A stretch of DNA of 64,000 nt from Clytia hemisphaerica (lineage: Eukaryota > Cnidaria > Hydrozoa > Leptothecata > Clytiidae). The notes below the pieces were generated by a model. That model saw nothing but the letters and a program-made list of their open reading frames with translations, did not search any database and was not told the origin of the DNA. Within the stretch, counting starts at the first letter, position 1; every line of letters starts with the position of its first letter. The stretch spans positions 681,816 to 745,815 of the forward strand of contig CACVBU010000185.1 in NCBI GenBank assembly GCA_902728285.1. Reading direction: 5' to 3'. Positions 12,701 to 24,700 of the stretch are shown piece after piece. A program made the translations under genes and the position numbers.

Positions 12701-15700
12701 TTTTCAATAAAAACGCTAACGGGGGAGTGCAAAATAGCGTTTTAAGCCGATTTTTCTTTATTTTGTTATACTTTCTTATTCTTTTATAGTATTTTTAGCA
12801 GGAAAGTATTTTTGGACTTATTTTGACATAATTTCAGTGGTTTTTAGACTAGTTTTTGATGAATTTTAAGTAAAAATACTGAATTTTGACTTAAAATTAC
12901 TGAATTTTGACTTAAAACCCCAGCGAAGGAGGGTCATTTTTCAGAATATTTTAGCATTTTGTGTTGGATAAAAATGATTCCAAGAGAAAGATAGGATTTC
13001 CAGTCGTAGATCAAAGGAAAAGCTAGAAAATGTTATATTTTTTTCAAAAACACCAAAAATCTCGTTTTTTCAATAAAAACACCAACGGGGGAGTGCAAAA
13101 TAGCGTTTTAAGCCGATTTTTCTTTATTTTGTTATACTTTCTTATTCTTTTATAGTATTTTTAGCAGGAAAGTATTTTTGGACTTATTTTGACATAATTT
13201 CAGTGGTTTATAGACTAGTTTTTGATGAATTTTAAGTAAAAATACTGAATTTTAACTTAAAATTACTGAATTTTGACTTAAAATCCCAACGAAGGAGGGT
13301 CAATATTCAGAATATTTTAGCATTTTGTGTTGGATAAAAATGATTCCAAGAGAAGAATAGGATTTCCAGTCGTAGATCAAAGGAAAAAGCTAGAAAAGAA
13401 AATGTTATATTTTTTCAAAAAACCACCAAAAAATCACGTTTTTTCATTAAAAAACATCAACGGGGGAGTGAAAATAGCGTTTTGAGCCGATTTTTCTTTA
13501 ATTGTTATATTTTTCTTATTCTTTATAGTTTTTTTAGCAGCAAAGTATTTTTGGACTTATTTTGACATAATTTCAGTGGTTTATAGACTAGTTTTTGACG
13601 AATTTTAAGAAAAAACATCGATTTTTCGCCAAAATCCTCCGAGATGGAGTGCCAAAAAAATTTTTTTCGAGATTTTTGAATTTTTTTCTATTAACCGATT
13701 CTATTGACAGCATTTTGCACAAAAAATGAAATTCTAAAACCCTTTACTTTGCTGAGAGTAAGCATTTTTCTAAAACAGGTAAAATCGAAAAAACACCACA
13801 ACGGAGTGCAAACTCCAGCCTCGTTTGCAATTTTGTCCATGATAGACTTTTTAAGACCCGGGTTTCCATAATCAGCATAAAATTTCCGTTCCAACGATGT
13901 ATAACAATCCCATTCACCTTCTGGGTTAAGCAAAGTCGTCTATAACTCGACATATTGAATTCTGCTCCCAGACTATAACGTCTACGTCTTTTCGTGTCTG
14001 TTGGTACTCTGTATCATAGTCTTTTCCCTGAGTTTTGAATATACTTTATATGCTGGTAATGCTCGTTTTAAAAATTGTCTATCTCATTTTTTCTGAGACA
14101 ACCAGGTCAGGTCAGTTCGTTACATTCACCATATCCTGTTACAACAGATCATGGTATGCACAGAATGGGTGATATGTTAAGAGATTAGTTGTTTCCCAGC
14201 TTGATTCACCAACAAACTAGATACCTTAGTATAAATAGTGGAGAAAAAACACCGATGATGAGAATCCAAGGCCAGTTCCCACTTTCTTGCGAAATGGGCG
14301 ACAGTTTTTTTCTTAACCTTTTTTGCATGAAGAAAAGATTACGTCATAAAAAAATTTCGCACGAACAAAAAAAAGTTGAAGGTTGATGGAAGTTCTACTT
14401 TTTTCATCCGTTACGTCAATTTCGACCAATAGATTTGCTTCATTTTTCAACTGACCAATGACCTTACAAAAATGTCGTGCGAAAGTGGAGACCGGCCTTA
14501 AATACCTTTTTCTTCTTTTCTTTTTCTTCATTTTCTTTCTCTGCTGCTTCACTTCTCTCAAGGTCTGTTTGTTCGGTCGCAGTACCAATGCTATCGACAT
14601 TCGTTGCTTTGTTCACTCCTAGAAGAAAATCAATCGTTTACTCTCTTTTACACTTTTTCGACCTTCGTGCAAATGTCAGATATCTAACATTAGACTTATC
14701 TGGTATTCCGATGGCGGGTTGGTGGCCGCCCACGCTAAAGCTCTAAAGAGGCGGAACAATTACTCATCGGAGAGGAATACGGCCTTTAATATGCTACGTC
14801 CCCAGTCTGGTTCAGCTACATTTGCGCGTAAAGCTGAAAATATTTCAGTTGGACCCGCCAATCCCCGAAAACGAGAACTGGGTTACCAGATCTATCTCTG
14901 CAAAATCCTTTGTCTTGCAAAATTCCGTAATCTAAACCTTCCAGATGTTGAAAATTTTTCCGACCTTCAGAGCTTTAGCGTGTCGGATGAAAATTTCTGC
15001 CTCTGGGTGCCAGATAAACATTAGACTTCATGATTAAACAGAAGAAAAGTAAGTTGAAAATTGGCTGTTGACCAAAATTTTAGCCAAAACTAGCCTAAAA
15101 CAGTAAGTAGAATAGTTAAAAAAAATGAAAATTTAAAAAACTTTTTTTTTCATGATATATTTCGTCAGCAAGTGAAGAAAATTCATCAAAATATGGAGGT
15201 TTTACTGAATTCTGTCTTCTAGTGAATCCATTTGAAGTTTTTAAAAACAATAGTTCTTTGCTCCAAATCCTAAACTAAAAGACTCGTTAAATTCTTGTTG
15301 AAAAAAATGCAAAAACGAGTAGTAAATTTTCGAAAAATTGTACTGAACCTAAAAATAAGAAAATCAAAACGCATTTCGATTTATGCAATTCTTATTAAAG
15401 CTGTGTAAAAAATGAGAAAGAAAAACATGGAAAAATTAATAGTTACTACACTTGAGTCTCCATAAATCGAACACGCAAGGGGAACAAATTTGTTCAAGTT
15501 AAGGAAATTTAAAATTATGGAGTAAGATTTATAAGACATTGTTAACTAAAGGGACCAGAAAACTTGTTCGAGTTATGGAGACTGTTATACCTTTCGCATT
15601 GGCATCGATAGATTTAGATAATGATGAAAGAGCAATTTCGGTGTATTCTTCCAGTTGTTCGGGCCCAAGCCTCTCACCCCCTTGTGAGGGTGTCGACAGC

Positions 15701-18700
15701 TTAACAATGAAATTGTTAGAAGCTAATATGTTGGTGTCTGTAGCTAAACCCTGAATTAATTGAAAAGAGAAAGTTTTATGTATTATATTCTGTTTTAACA
15801 CATTTTACTTAAACAGCCCTTTCGACAAATTATCCCCTAATCTTTACCCTTATTCGACATAATTAGTTTTTGCTAAAAATAGAAATATTCCAGGGAATGT
15901 CTATCATTTTGAGGAAGAAAGAACTTTCGTTTACCAAATATGAATTTTTTTAGAAAATTTCAATTCATTCACATTCATTCACTTGTTCGAATTCATTCAT
16001 TCGCACTCATTAATTCGTTCGTTCGAATTTATTCTTTTGCACTAGTTCGTTCTCGTTCGTTCGTTCGTTTGTTCGAATTCGTTCGTTCGTTCGTTCGTTC
16101 GTTCGTTCGTTCGTTCGTTCGTTCGTTCGTTCGTTCGTTCGTTCGTTCGTTCGTTCGTTCGTTCGTTCGTTCGTTCGTTCGTTCGTTCGTTCGTTCGTTC
16201 GTTCGTTCGTTCGTTCGTTCGTTCGTTCGTTCGTTCGTTCGTTCGTTCGTTCAAATATAAACTTACCAGAGCCTCATTATCTTCACCGACATTCTTATCA
16301 CTAACGAAATCATTTGAAGCAGTAAACACAGCAGCTAAGCCGGAAAATGTAGTTTGGTTTGACACTGTTGATTTCATTATGCTCATCAATTTGGTGGCTT
16401 GCTGGAAAATGAGAGTGAAAAAATAACATAAATTTTTGGGCTAACAATTACCAGATTTAATGACCCTTTGAGGGAGACAATTTTTGATATTTCTTAATCT
16501 TGAGACGTTTTAGAGACTCAATAGCTAATTTATCGTTTTTGGGACCCCTTTGAGAGACTTTTGAGGGTTTAAATAAGGAACCCTTATGGCTCGGATATAC
16601 TCGACATAATAACCCGGAATAACCCGGAATAATGAAATATGAGTTGGGATTGAGAATACAGCCAACTCTCCTTAGTTCGAATCTCTATAACTCGAATCAT
16701 TATGTATGTAATTCAAACTAAAATATTAGTCCCCTCAGCTGAAAAGTGGTTTCATTTACTCTCTGTAATTTAATACTTTCTCTAATTCGAATAAAAAAAT
16801 GTTGGTCCCTTGAAGATCGAATTAGAGAGAGTTAACTGTAAATCGGATGGATCAATATTTTAAAAGTTATCTTCTATCATTACTGTACATATGATTAGTG
16901 CGTAAGCATGAAACTCAGAGTGATACACTTTCTAGGTTTTTAATGAAAGATAACTTTTAAAATATTGATACATGGCTCTGGTTCTTTAACTAATCGAACA
17001 CTCTTATGGAATTGATTTACCACTAAATCGGATGGATAAAGTTTTATAATGATATGAGCAAAAGTTAACTCGTTGAAATTAAAAGGTTCTGAATTTGTTC
17101 TTAAAGTTTGGCACAAAATTGAACCTCGTTTTCCGATGGAAATTGTTCTTATAAAAAATCGTGTATTGCAAATTCAACTTACTTTTCGAACTTCAGCTTC
17201 TTTCGCTTGTTGCGCTACTAAGTCATCTTCGTTAACAATCTCCACCCCGCCAAAATTAGCCTCATTTTCCACTGATTCAGTACCACCACCCTCGCCCGCC
17301 TTTGGAACATTAGCTGATAGGATGAAAACATTGACTAGACTGGCAACTGATTGGGTGTCTGTTGTATCCACGCTGTCTAGAAGTTTGTCTGCTGTCACTT
17401 CAACGGTAGGTGGAGTTTGCCGTACCTTGTGTAAGCAAAATAGCAGATATGTTATATTAAACATTCGATGGAACTACGGCAGCAGTTATGTCATATTAAG
17501 GATAAGATCTACTGCAACTGATACGTTTTTCGTATTTTACAGCAATTAAAGTTGACCTTCGTTATGACTTGTTGACCTGTGACCTGTTGACCTGTGACCT
17601 GCGTTTCGAACTAGCTGTTAATATACTGATGTGTTTACGACAGATAAAAGCAAAGTTGCAGCGCCCTCTAAGACCAAGGCTCGCGCAAACAAAATTGTGA
17701 TGTCTCATGATAAATTTGGATTTGATCAGGGAAGAAAATCTCAATCTAGTTTTATATGTGTGATATCTGTGATAAACATTGTAAAACACTTCGTATTGAG
17801 TAATGATATTAGGTAAATGGGTTGCGAGGGATGAAATTCCTGATAATAGTAAATATAATACCCCTGTTTGGTACTACTTTTGGTGCCAATGACATAATCA
17901 ATATTTCAATCAATTCACAATACTTATTTTTTAAAGATTTTCCTGCTAATATTCATAATTTGTTAACCTGGAAACCCTCTTAAAATTAAGAATCTTAATC
18001 AGGAAAAGGCCAAAACATTGGTGGATATGTCTAGTAGACCAAAAGATAAAAGAAAAATCAATAAATCTTACATAGAGTTCTACAGGCTCGACACGGTATT
18101 GACCGACGCTTGAATAAATATTGATTCGGAGGTTTAGCTTATAATTGTCTTCCCTTTTTCCAATAGTGAAAAGCTGTCTGGAGAAAATTGAACTTCCTGG
18201 TAAAATCCAATCTTGTCCATTTTCTAGTTTATAACGTAGCTCGTAACTCAGAGGTAATTCTTCAGAGATCCAATTTTGACATTGTATATCTGAAAATTCG
18301 TCTACTGTAATATTGTTGTTCCTGTGTGATAAAATATGAAACGATTTGGTTTGTTTCTTATACGAAGAAATTAAAAATATCCAGTTAGCTCAGTCGGTAA
18401 AGCATTCGCCTTGCAATCTAAGGGATGTGGGTTCGATCCCCGGTCACTGACATCTCAGCTAATGAGTAGCTTGGATTGGGTAATCTGATCTAAGTAGTAA
18501 GTCACTGGGAGCTGAGAGTAGGTATGGTGCTTCACCTCAGCACTCGATCTCCCACATCTAGCGCAAATGATAGAAAAGGGGATAAACTCCCACAATCCCG
18601 TTTCCTCCGACAGCAACTAGATGAAACTACTTATTTACCTAAGTAAAGGAGTAAAAATTAGTATTTTAGTTGGTTAAACAATTAGTCAAACACCGTTTTT

Positions 18701-21700
18701 TTGTTTTGCTTCCACTAACGGATTCGTGCTCCTTTTAAATTACCCTATATGGTAATGCAGTTTTGAGATCTGCGATTCAGACTCCAGGGGGTTTTCAAGT
18801 TAACTAAGTTACGCAACTTTCACTACCATTATGGAAGCAAACACGTTCGATTTGCGTAGAACCGGCTAATATACAAGTTAGAACGTTTGCCTCCATAATG
18901 GTAGCCTATACTAGACGTCACCCGCGTTTTTTAAGCAATTAACGTCCACTTTACGAATTTTTCGAATGTTTTGAGTCCGGGTTTTCGGGCTCTAAACATT
19001 AGATTTTTTGACGTCACTTTTAATTTTCGAAGCTCCTGCAGAAGCAAAATAATCGAATTTGCGTCAAAACGTCAAAATACTTGAAAGACTTTTTTAAAAA
19101 TCGTCAAAGTGGAACTCACTTAGAAACGAGATGAAAATCCCGGTTTTTAGTGAGGTGCTCTCTACCATAATGGCAGATTTTTTTCAATGTTACGTTACTT
19201 AACAAATCATGAAAAACTTCTTTACGCAGTTTGAAGCCTAGAAATCTAAGCTATTTTGATTCAGTGACTAGGATAAATCTGATGGTAAGTTGTGAACTTA
19301 CTTATATAAATTTAAAATCCGTATATATAAAAAATCTACAAAGCGCCAAAAAGCTATATTGCCAAAAGCCGTGTGATCTAGCCTTGTGAATACGGGCTCA
19401 GTTAACTAAGGCCAGTTTGAATTCTTGTGGTTTATTCATGATATGCACCACTGCAATTTCTTCTGACATTACGTCACGGAACCAATAGCTCATTGGTTGG
19501 AAGTGACGTAAAAGCAGTCAATACGTCACTTTCAACCAATCAGCTATTGGGTGGAACGGAAAACATTGCAATGGTGCATATTATGAATTGTTTGAGCTTC
19601 TACCAACCCAGCTGGCACACAACGTTGTTTCAATGTTCATCTAACGTTATATGGACGATATGAACATATGATAGACGTTGAAACAACGTTGTGTGCCAGC
19701 TGGGAAACTCTTTGCTGAAATGATATTGCAAAGTTTGGCACACGGCAGCGTTTTTTGCAAGATTATTGAAAGATTCTTACCCCGTAACTGCGCACGATCC
19801 TGAATGTGGTATCTGACTTGTCTGTCTTGTAATCCGATAAACCGATTTCCCAACATCTCCATAATATCGGAATTGGAATTCGAATGTATAATTCTTGGCT
19901 TCAACCAATGGGGTGTCAGTATAAATGATTAAGTTATGGTTATTGCAGTTACCATCACGTTCTTGTACGCGATGTTCTGATGATGGTTGACCGTCGTACG
20001 AGATAATCCATTTAGAAGAGAATCTGAAAAAAAAATGTAATCATTAAATCTTGATTAATTGTTTAAAGAAACAATCATACAGATTAATTTTAATTGTTCT
20101 AACCATTATATCAATGTCTTTGACATTTCATTGACGACACTTTGAGGAACTTTGAAGGACCCACAACGGTGCAGGCGTGTACCCTCGGATCCCCCCTGAC
20201 CTGTGAGCACCGGTCGGACTTAATGTGGAAGTTGGTCTGAAAACCCCTACTTCTTTTTTGATTCTGAAACTTGAAAAGTTACGGTTTCTTCACTCTTTTC
20301 AGTCTTATTGTTTAACTCTAGAAAAAACTTAAATTGCCAGCCAGAAAAACAGCACATTGAAGCTGCCTTAGAACTAGAGAATAAATATATTTGAATTTGG
20401 GCAAATTTTTGTTTTGAATAAAGAGTATGAAATTACACAATCTAGATCAGAAAGGTACTCCTTTCTTGCTATTCTCCTTTCTAGGGAAATTTTTGACCTC
20501 CCTTCTTCAGTTTTTGTAGAGTTCCAAAAAACCTGTTCTATTCTAAATTAAAAAGTTTTGTACAAAATATTGATTCACTTACTGTTGCCAGACTGGATAC
20601 CGATCACAATCAAGCCTGTAAGCCAACTCTCCTTGTGTATTAATCTTGCTTCCACAATTGTCTTGGCACAACAACACTATACCAGGTGGGTCTCCCTCAG
20701 CGAAAAATACAGTCTGGTCGTCTTGGCTACTTCTTGAGCCTTTCTGAACGATGACACGAAACTCATATTCGATGTTTTGTAAGAAATGATACGCGTTCGA
20801 TTTCGCCTCGACACCTGTGGAAATTCAAATTAATTTTTTTATTATTGAAGGAGGCCCACTGACCAAAGACACGAAAAGGTTTAAAGGTTTTGTTTTTAAA
20901 TAAGAATGATGTTGTTTGCTTACTCATCAATTTTAATTTGCAAGCTTTTTCGCATTGGATTGACACGGATGTGGAGCAAGATTGGTCACAAAGAGGAAAA
21001 AACAACATTTTTTTGCTTATATCAGCATAATATAACAATATGAAGCCACTGTCCCGATATGAAATATGTGTCTGATATGAAACGGGAACACTTATGTAAA
21101 AGCAAAACCTATGTATAAGACTTGTTAAATATTTCCTCTATCAGATCAGTAGACTGAAGTCGTCTATAACCTATGGAATACAATTATCTTGATACAATAA
21201 TTGTAACAGGATAATATCAGCTTTTCTAAACGACTGGAAACCTCCGACTAAGATTGTCCATTTGATTACATTATTTTTTTGCCATATTTCATTCTGTGTC
21301 TAGATTAGTCGTCTAGCATGCTAGCGACCGTAGTGCAGTGGTAGAGCATCCGGCTACAGTGCGCAAGGTTATGGGTTCAACCCCAAGGCGGTTCATACCA
21401 AAGATTCCCAAAATGGTACTGGACGCCTCTCTGCTTGATGCTCAGAAATTAAAAGAAGGATCAAGGGTAAGTGGAGCAATCCAGAGAGAAAGAGTGGCGC
21501 CCTCCTCTATCGGGTAGACGGCTATCAAAAGAGAAGCCTTCGGGTCGCCTCCGACTGCGGTCGCAGACTTACCTAGCATGCTAGACAACCCGATCAGACA
21601 AATGATTTTAAATACACTTGGATTTGTCATTTGCCGATCTAGTGGAAACACCTGAGAAGCACATGTGTCCGAATTAAGGATTCAATGTTTGTTACAACGT

Positions 21701-24700
21701 ATATAAGTTTTTCATGTTTTATTAAGCTACGTAGTTTCCGCCGTTACGGAAGCAAAAGTTCGAATCATACATTCAAATTGTGACGTCACTCCATTCAAGA
21801 TGACGCATTATTTTGCTTCGAATAGGGTCACTGACCTTTATATAACCTGGACCAATTCCAGCCAAGCAAAATCTTTAATCGGAGTTTTTTTGAAAAGTGG
21901 TACCCTAATAGAGGCACTACTCAATAGCGGTGTAAATGCATCGAAAACGCTAGATCTACTTTCCCTCGAAAACTTTTGATGATATAGCGCCGTTAGATTT
22001 TTAACACTGGAATGGCTTCTTTACGGGTACCAATTCCAAAAAAACTTCAATCAAAGATGGCGAATAAAGCTTGGTCCAGGGATATACAAAGGTCAGTGCA
22101 GAAGTTACATAACTCAACAAAACATGAAGAGACTTTCATTTTCTCTTACCTTTGCCAAACGGCTGGGTTTCATTCCAAACTTTATTCAAACATTTATACT
22201 CAACATTTGTATCATTTCTTTTTTGAATCTCAATTTGAACTTTCGTATCATTTTCAGTTTTCAACCGGCAAAACCATGTGAAATTTAGTCCGGAATATCC
22301 CAATCGCGGATCATCTGGATCCCGACTCTGTTTAGCGTCTATAACAGAATTATAAAAGGAGCCATCTTTATGGCGAGTTGGGAGCGTCTGAAAATCATTA
22401 TTACTGATAACAGCTTGAAGCGGTGATTGGACAATACGGAAATAACCACTATACTGGTATAATTCTCCTTTAAAAGACATGATCAAATTGACAGTGTATG
22501 AACCGGGTTCGTAGCTTCTCGGTTGGACAGTATACGAAAGTTTTCGTAATGAGAGATCGAATGAAAATTCAATTTTATCATTGGTTGAGCCGTCATTAGA
22601 TTTAAATGTAGCATTCATATATTTGTATTCTCTTTGAACAGTATCGACGCAATCTGGTAACTTAACCCAATAACCCACCATTGGGATTGACTGACCACGT
22701 GTGTATTGGAGCGGTTCGCTTGGCGTGCCATAAGAGAAAAATAACTCAGGTACAGAACAGGTTGATACGATGATTTTGACGGTATCTGATTTGATTTCAT
22801 TTTGAAGTTTATCGATGGCTGTGACAGTCAGGTAATATGTAGTTTCACCTGAAAGAGATGAAAAACGAAAGAATTAACATTTAACTTATACTTCGGACCG
22901 TACTCTAAATATACTGGAAGACAAAGGAAGTGCAGGTAGATATGCTTGGCAGGTAATATATTTGATATATTTGAGATTTTATAGATGATGCTATCGTCCG
23001 TTAGAGGGCCAGTAAACGCGGGAAAATTTATATGCACAGAGTCAGAGCGTCAGGCACTGCTTACTCATACTCCACCCCGGGCTAAACACGGTTTTCAAAT
23101 TTATCTCGGTCTCGTCTAGAGATTTTGGTGAATTTATGCACAATTTTGAGACGGGAAATCCTCTTTATATACTTTGATGAGACGGAAGAACTTTTAATTA
23201 GCGAGAGTAAACTGTAACATTTTTTATCGAAAAAAAATACCTGTATAAGTATGTTTCTTGTAGAAAACCTTGAGTCTCTGTCAAAAGGTAAAGTGGACAA
23301 AGCAAGGTTTTTCGACGGAAGAACTATTAATTAGCAACTGTAACATTTGTCAAATAAAAATACCTGTATAAGTATGTTTCTTGTAGAAAACTTTGAGTCT
23401 CTGTCAAAAGGTAAAGTGGTCAAAGCAAGGTTTTTCGACGGAAGAACTATTAATTAGCAACTGTAACATTTGTCAAATAAAAATACCTGTATAAGTATGT
23501 TTCTTGTAGAAAACCTTGAGTCTCTGTCAAAAGGTAAAGTGGACAAAGCAAGATTTTTCGACGGAAGAACTTTTAATTAGCGAGAATAAACTGTAACACT
23601 TTTTATCGAAAAAAATACCTGTATAAGTATGTTTCTTGTAGAAAACCTTGAGTCTCTGTCAAAAGGTAAAGTGGTCAAAGCAAGGTTTTTCGACGGAAGA
23701 ACTATTAATTAGCGAGAGTAAACTGTAACACTTTTTATCGAAAAAAATACCTGTATAAGTATGTTTCTTGTAGAAAACCTTGAGTCTCCATCAAAAGGTA
23801 AAGTGGACAAAGCAAGATTTTTCGACGGAAGAACTTTTAATTAGCGAGAGTAAACTGTAACATTTGTCAAATAAAAATACCTGTATAAGTATGTTTCTTG
23901 TAGAAAACTTTGAGTCTCCATCAAAAGGTAAAGTGGTCAAAGCAAGGTTTTTCGACGGAAGAACTATTAATTAGCAACTGTAACATTTGTCAAATAAAAA
24001 TACCTGCATAAGTATGTTTCTTGTAGAAAACCTTGAGTCTCCATCAAAAGGTAAAGTGGACAAAGCAAGATTTTTCGACGGAAGAACTTTTAATTAGCGA
24101 GAGTAAACTGTAACACTTTTTATCGAAAAAAATACCTGTATAAGTATGTTTCTTGTAGAAAACTTTGAGTCTCTGTCAAAAGGTAAAGTGGACAAAGCAA
24201 GATTTTTCGACGGAAGAACTATTAATTAGCAACTGTAACATTTCTCAAATAAAAATACCTGCATAAGTATGTTTCTTGTAGAAAACCTTGAGTCTCTGTC
24301 AAAAGGTAAAGTGGACAAAGCAAGATTTTTTGACGGAAGAACTATTAATTAGCAACTGTAACATTTTTTATCGAAAAAAATACCTGTATAAGTATGTTTC
24401 TTGTAGAAAACCTTGAGTCTCTGTCAAAAGGTAAAGTGGACAAAGCAAGATTTTTCGACGGAAGAACTTTTAATTAGCGAGAGTAAACTGTAACACTTTT
24501 TATCGAAAAAAATACCTGTATAAGTATGTTTCTTGTAGAAAACCTTGAGTCTCCATCAAAAGGTAAAGTGGTCAAAGCAAGGTTTTTCGACGGAAGAACT
24601 ATTAATTAGCAACTGTAACATTTGTCAAATAAAAATACCTGTATAAGTATGTTTCTTGTAGAAAACCTTGAGTCTCTGTCAAAAGGTAAAGTGGACAAAG

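Larger units (their letters stand above)
9487..13976. mobile_element. 4.5 kb fold-back element with internally repeated arms
   Basis: Ends ATAGTCTGGGAGCAGAAT (9487) and its exact complement (to 13976). Arms share a 200-bp end segment, then ~340-375-bp tandem units: about 2.5 in the left arm (to about 10640) and 3.5 in the right (from about 12390). The core (10640-12390) is mostly unique, with a poly-C run at 11408. Lies in intron 20. No transposase recognised. Structure resembles Foldback elements. Confidence 0.8.

Noticed and set aside
15940-16389. Proteins of repeated SFVR (plus) or NERT (minus) units
   Set aside because: They are translations of the tetranucleotide microsatellite. Only 16267-16401 is exon.
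18380-18455. tRNA gene
   Set aside because: Boxes A and B are good, but the acceptor and anticodon stems do not pair and a SINE body follows.
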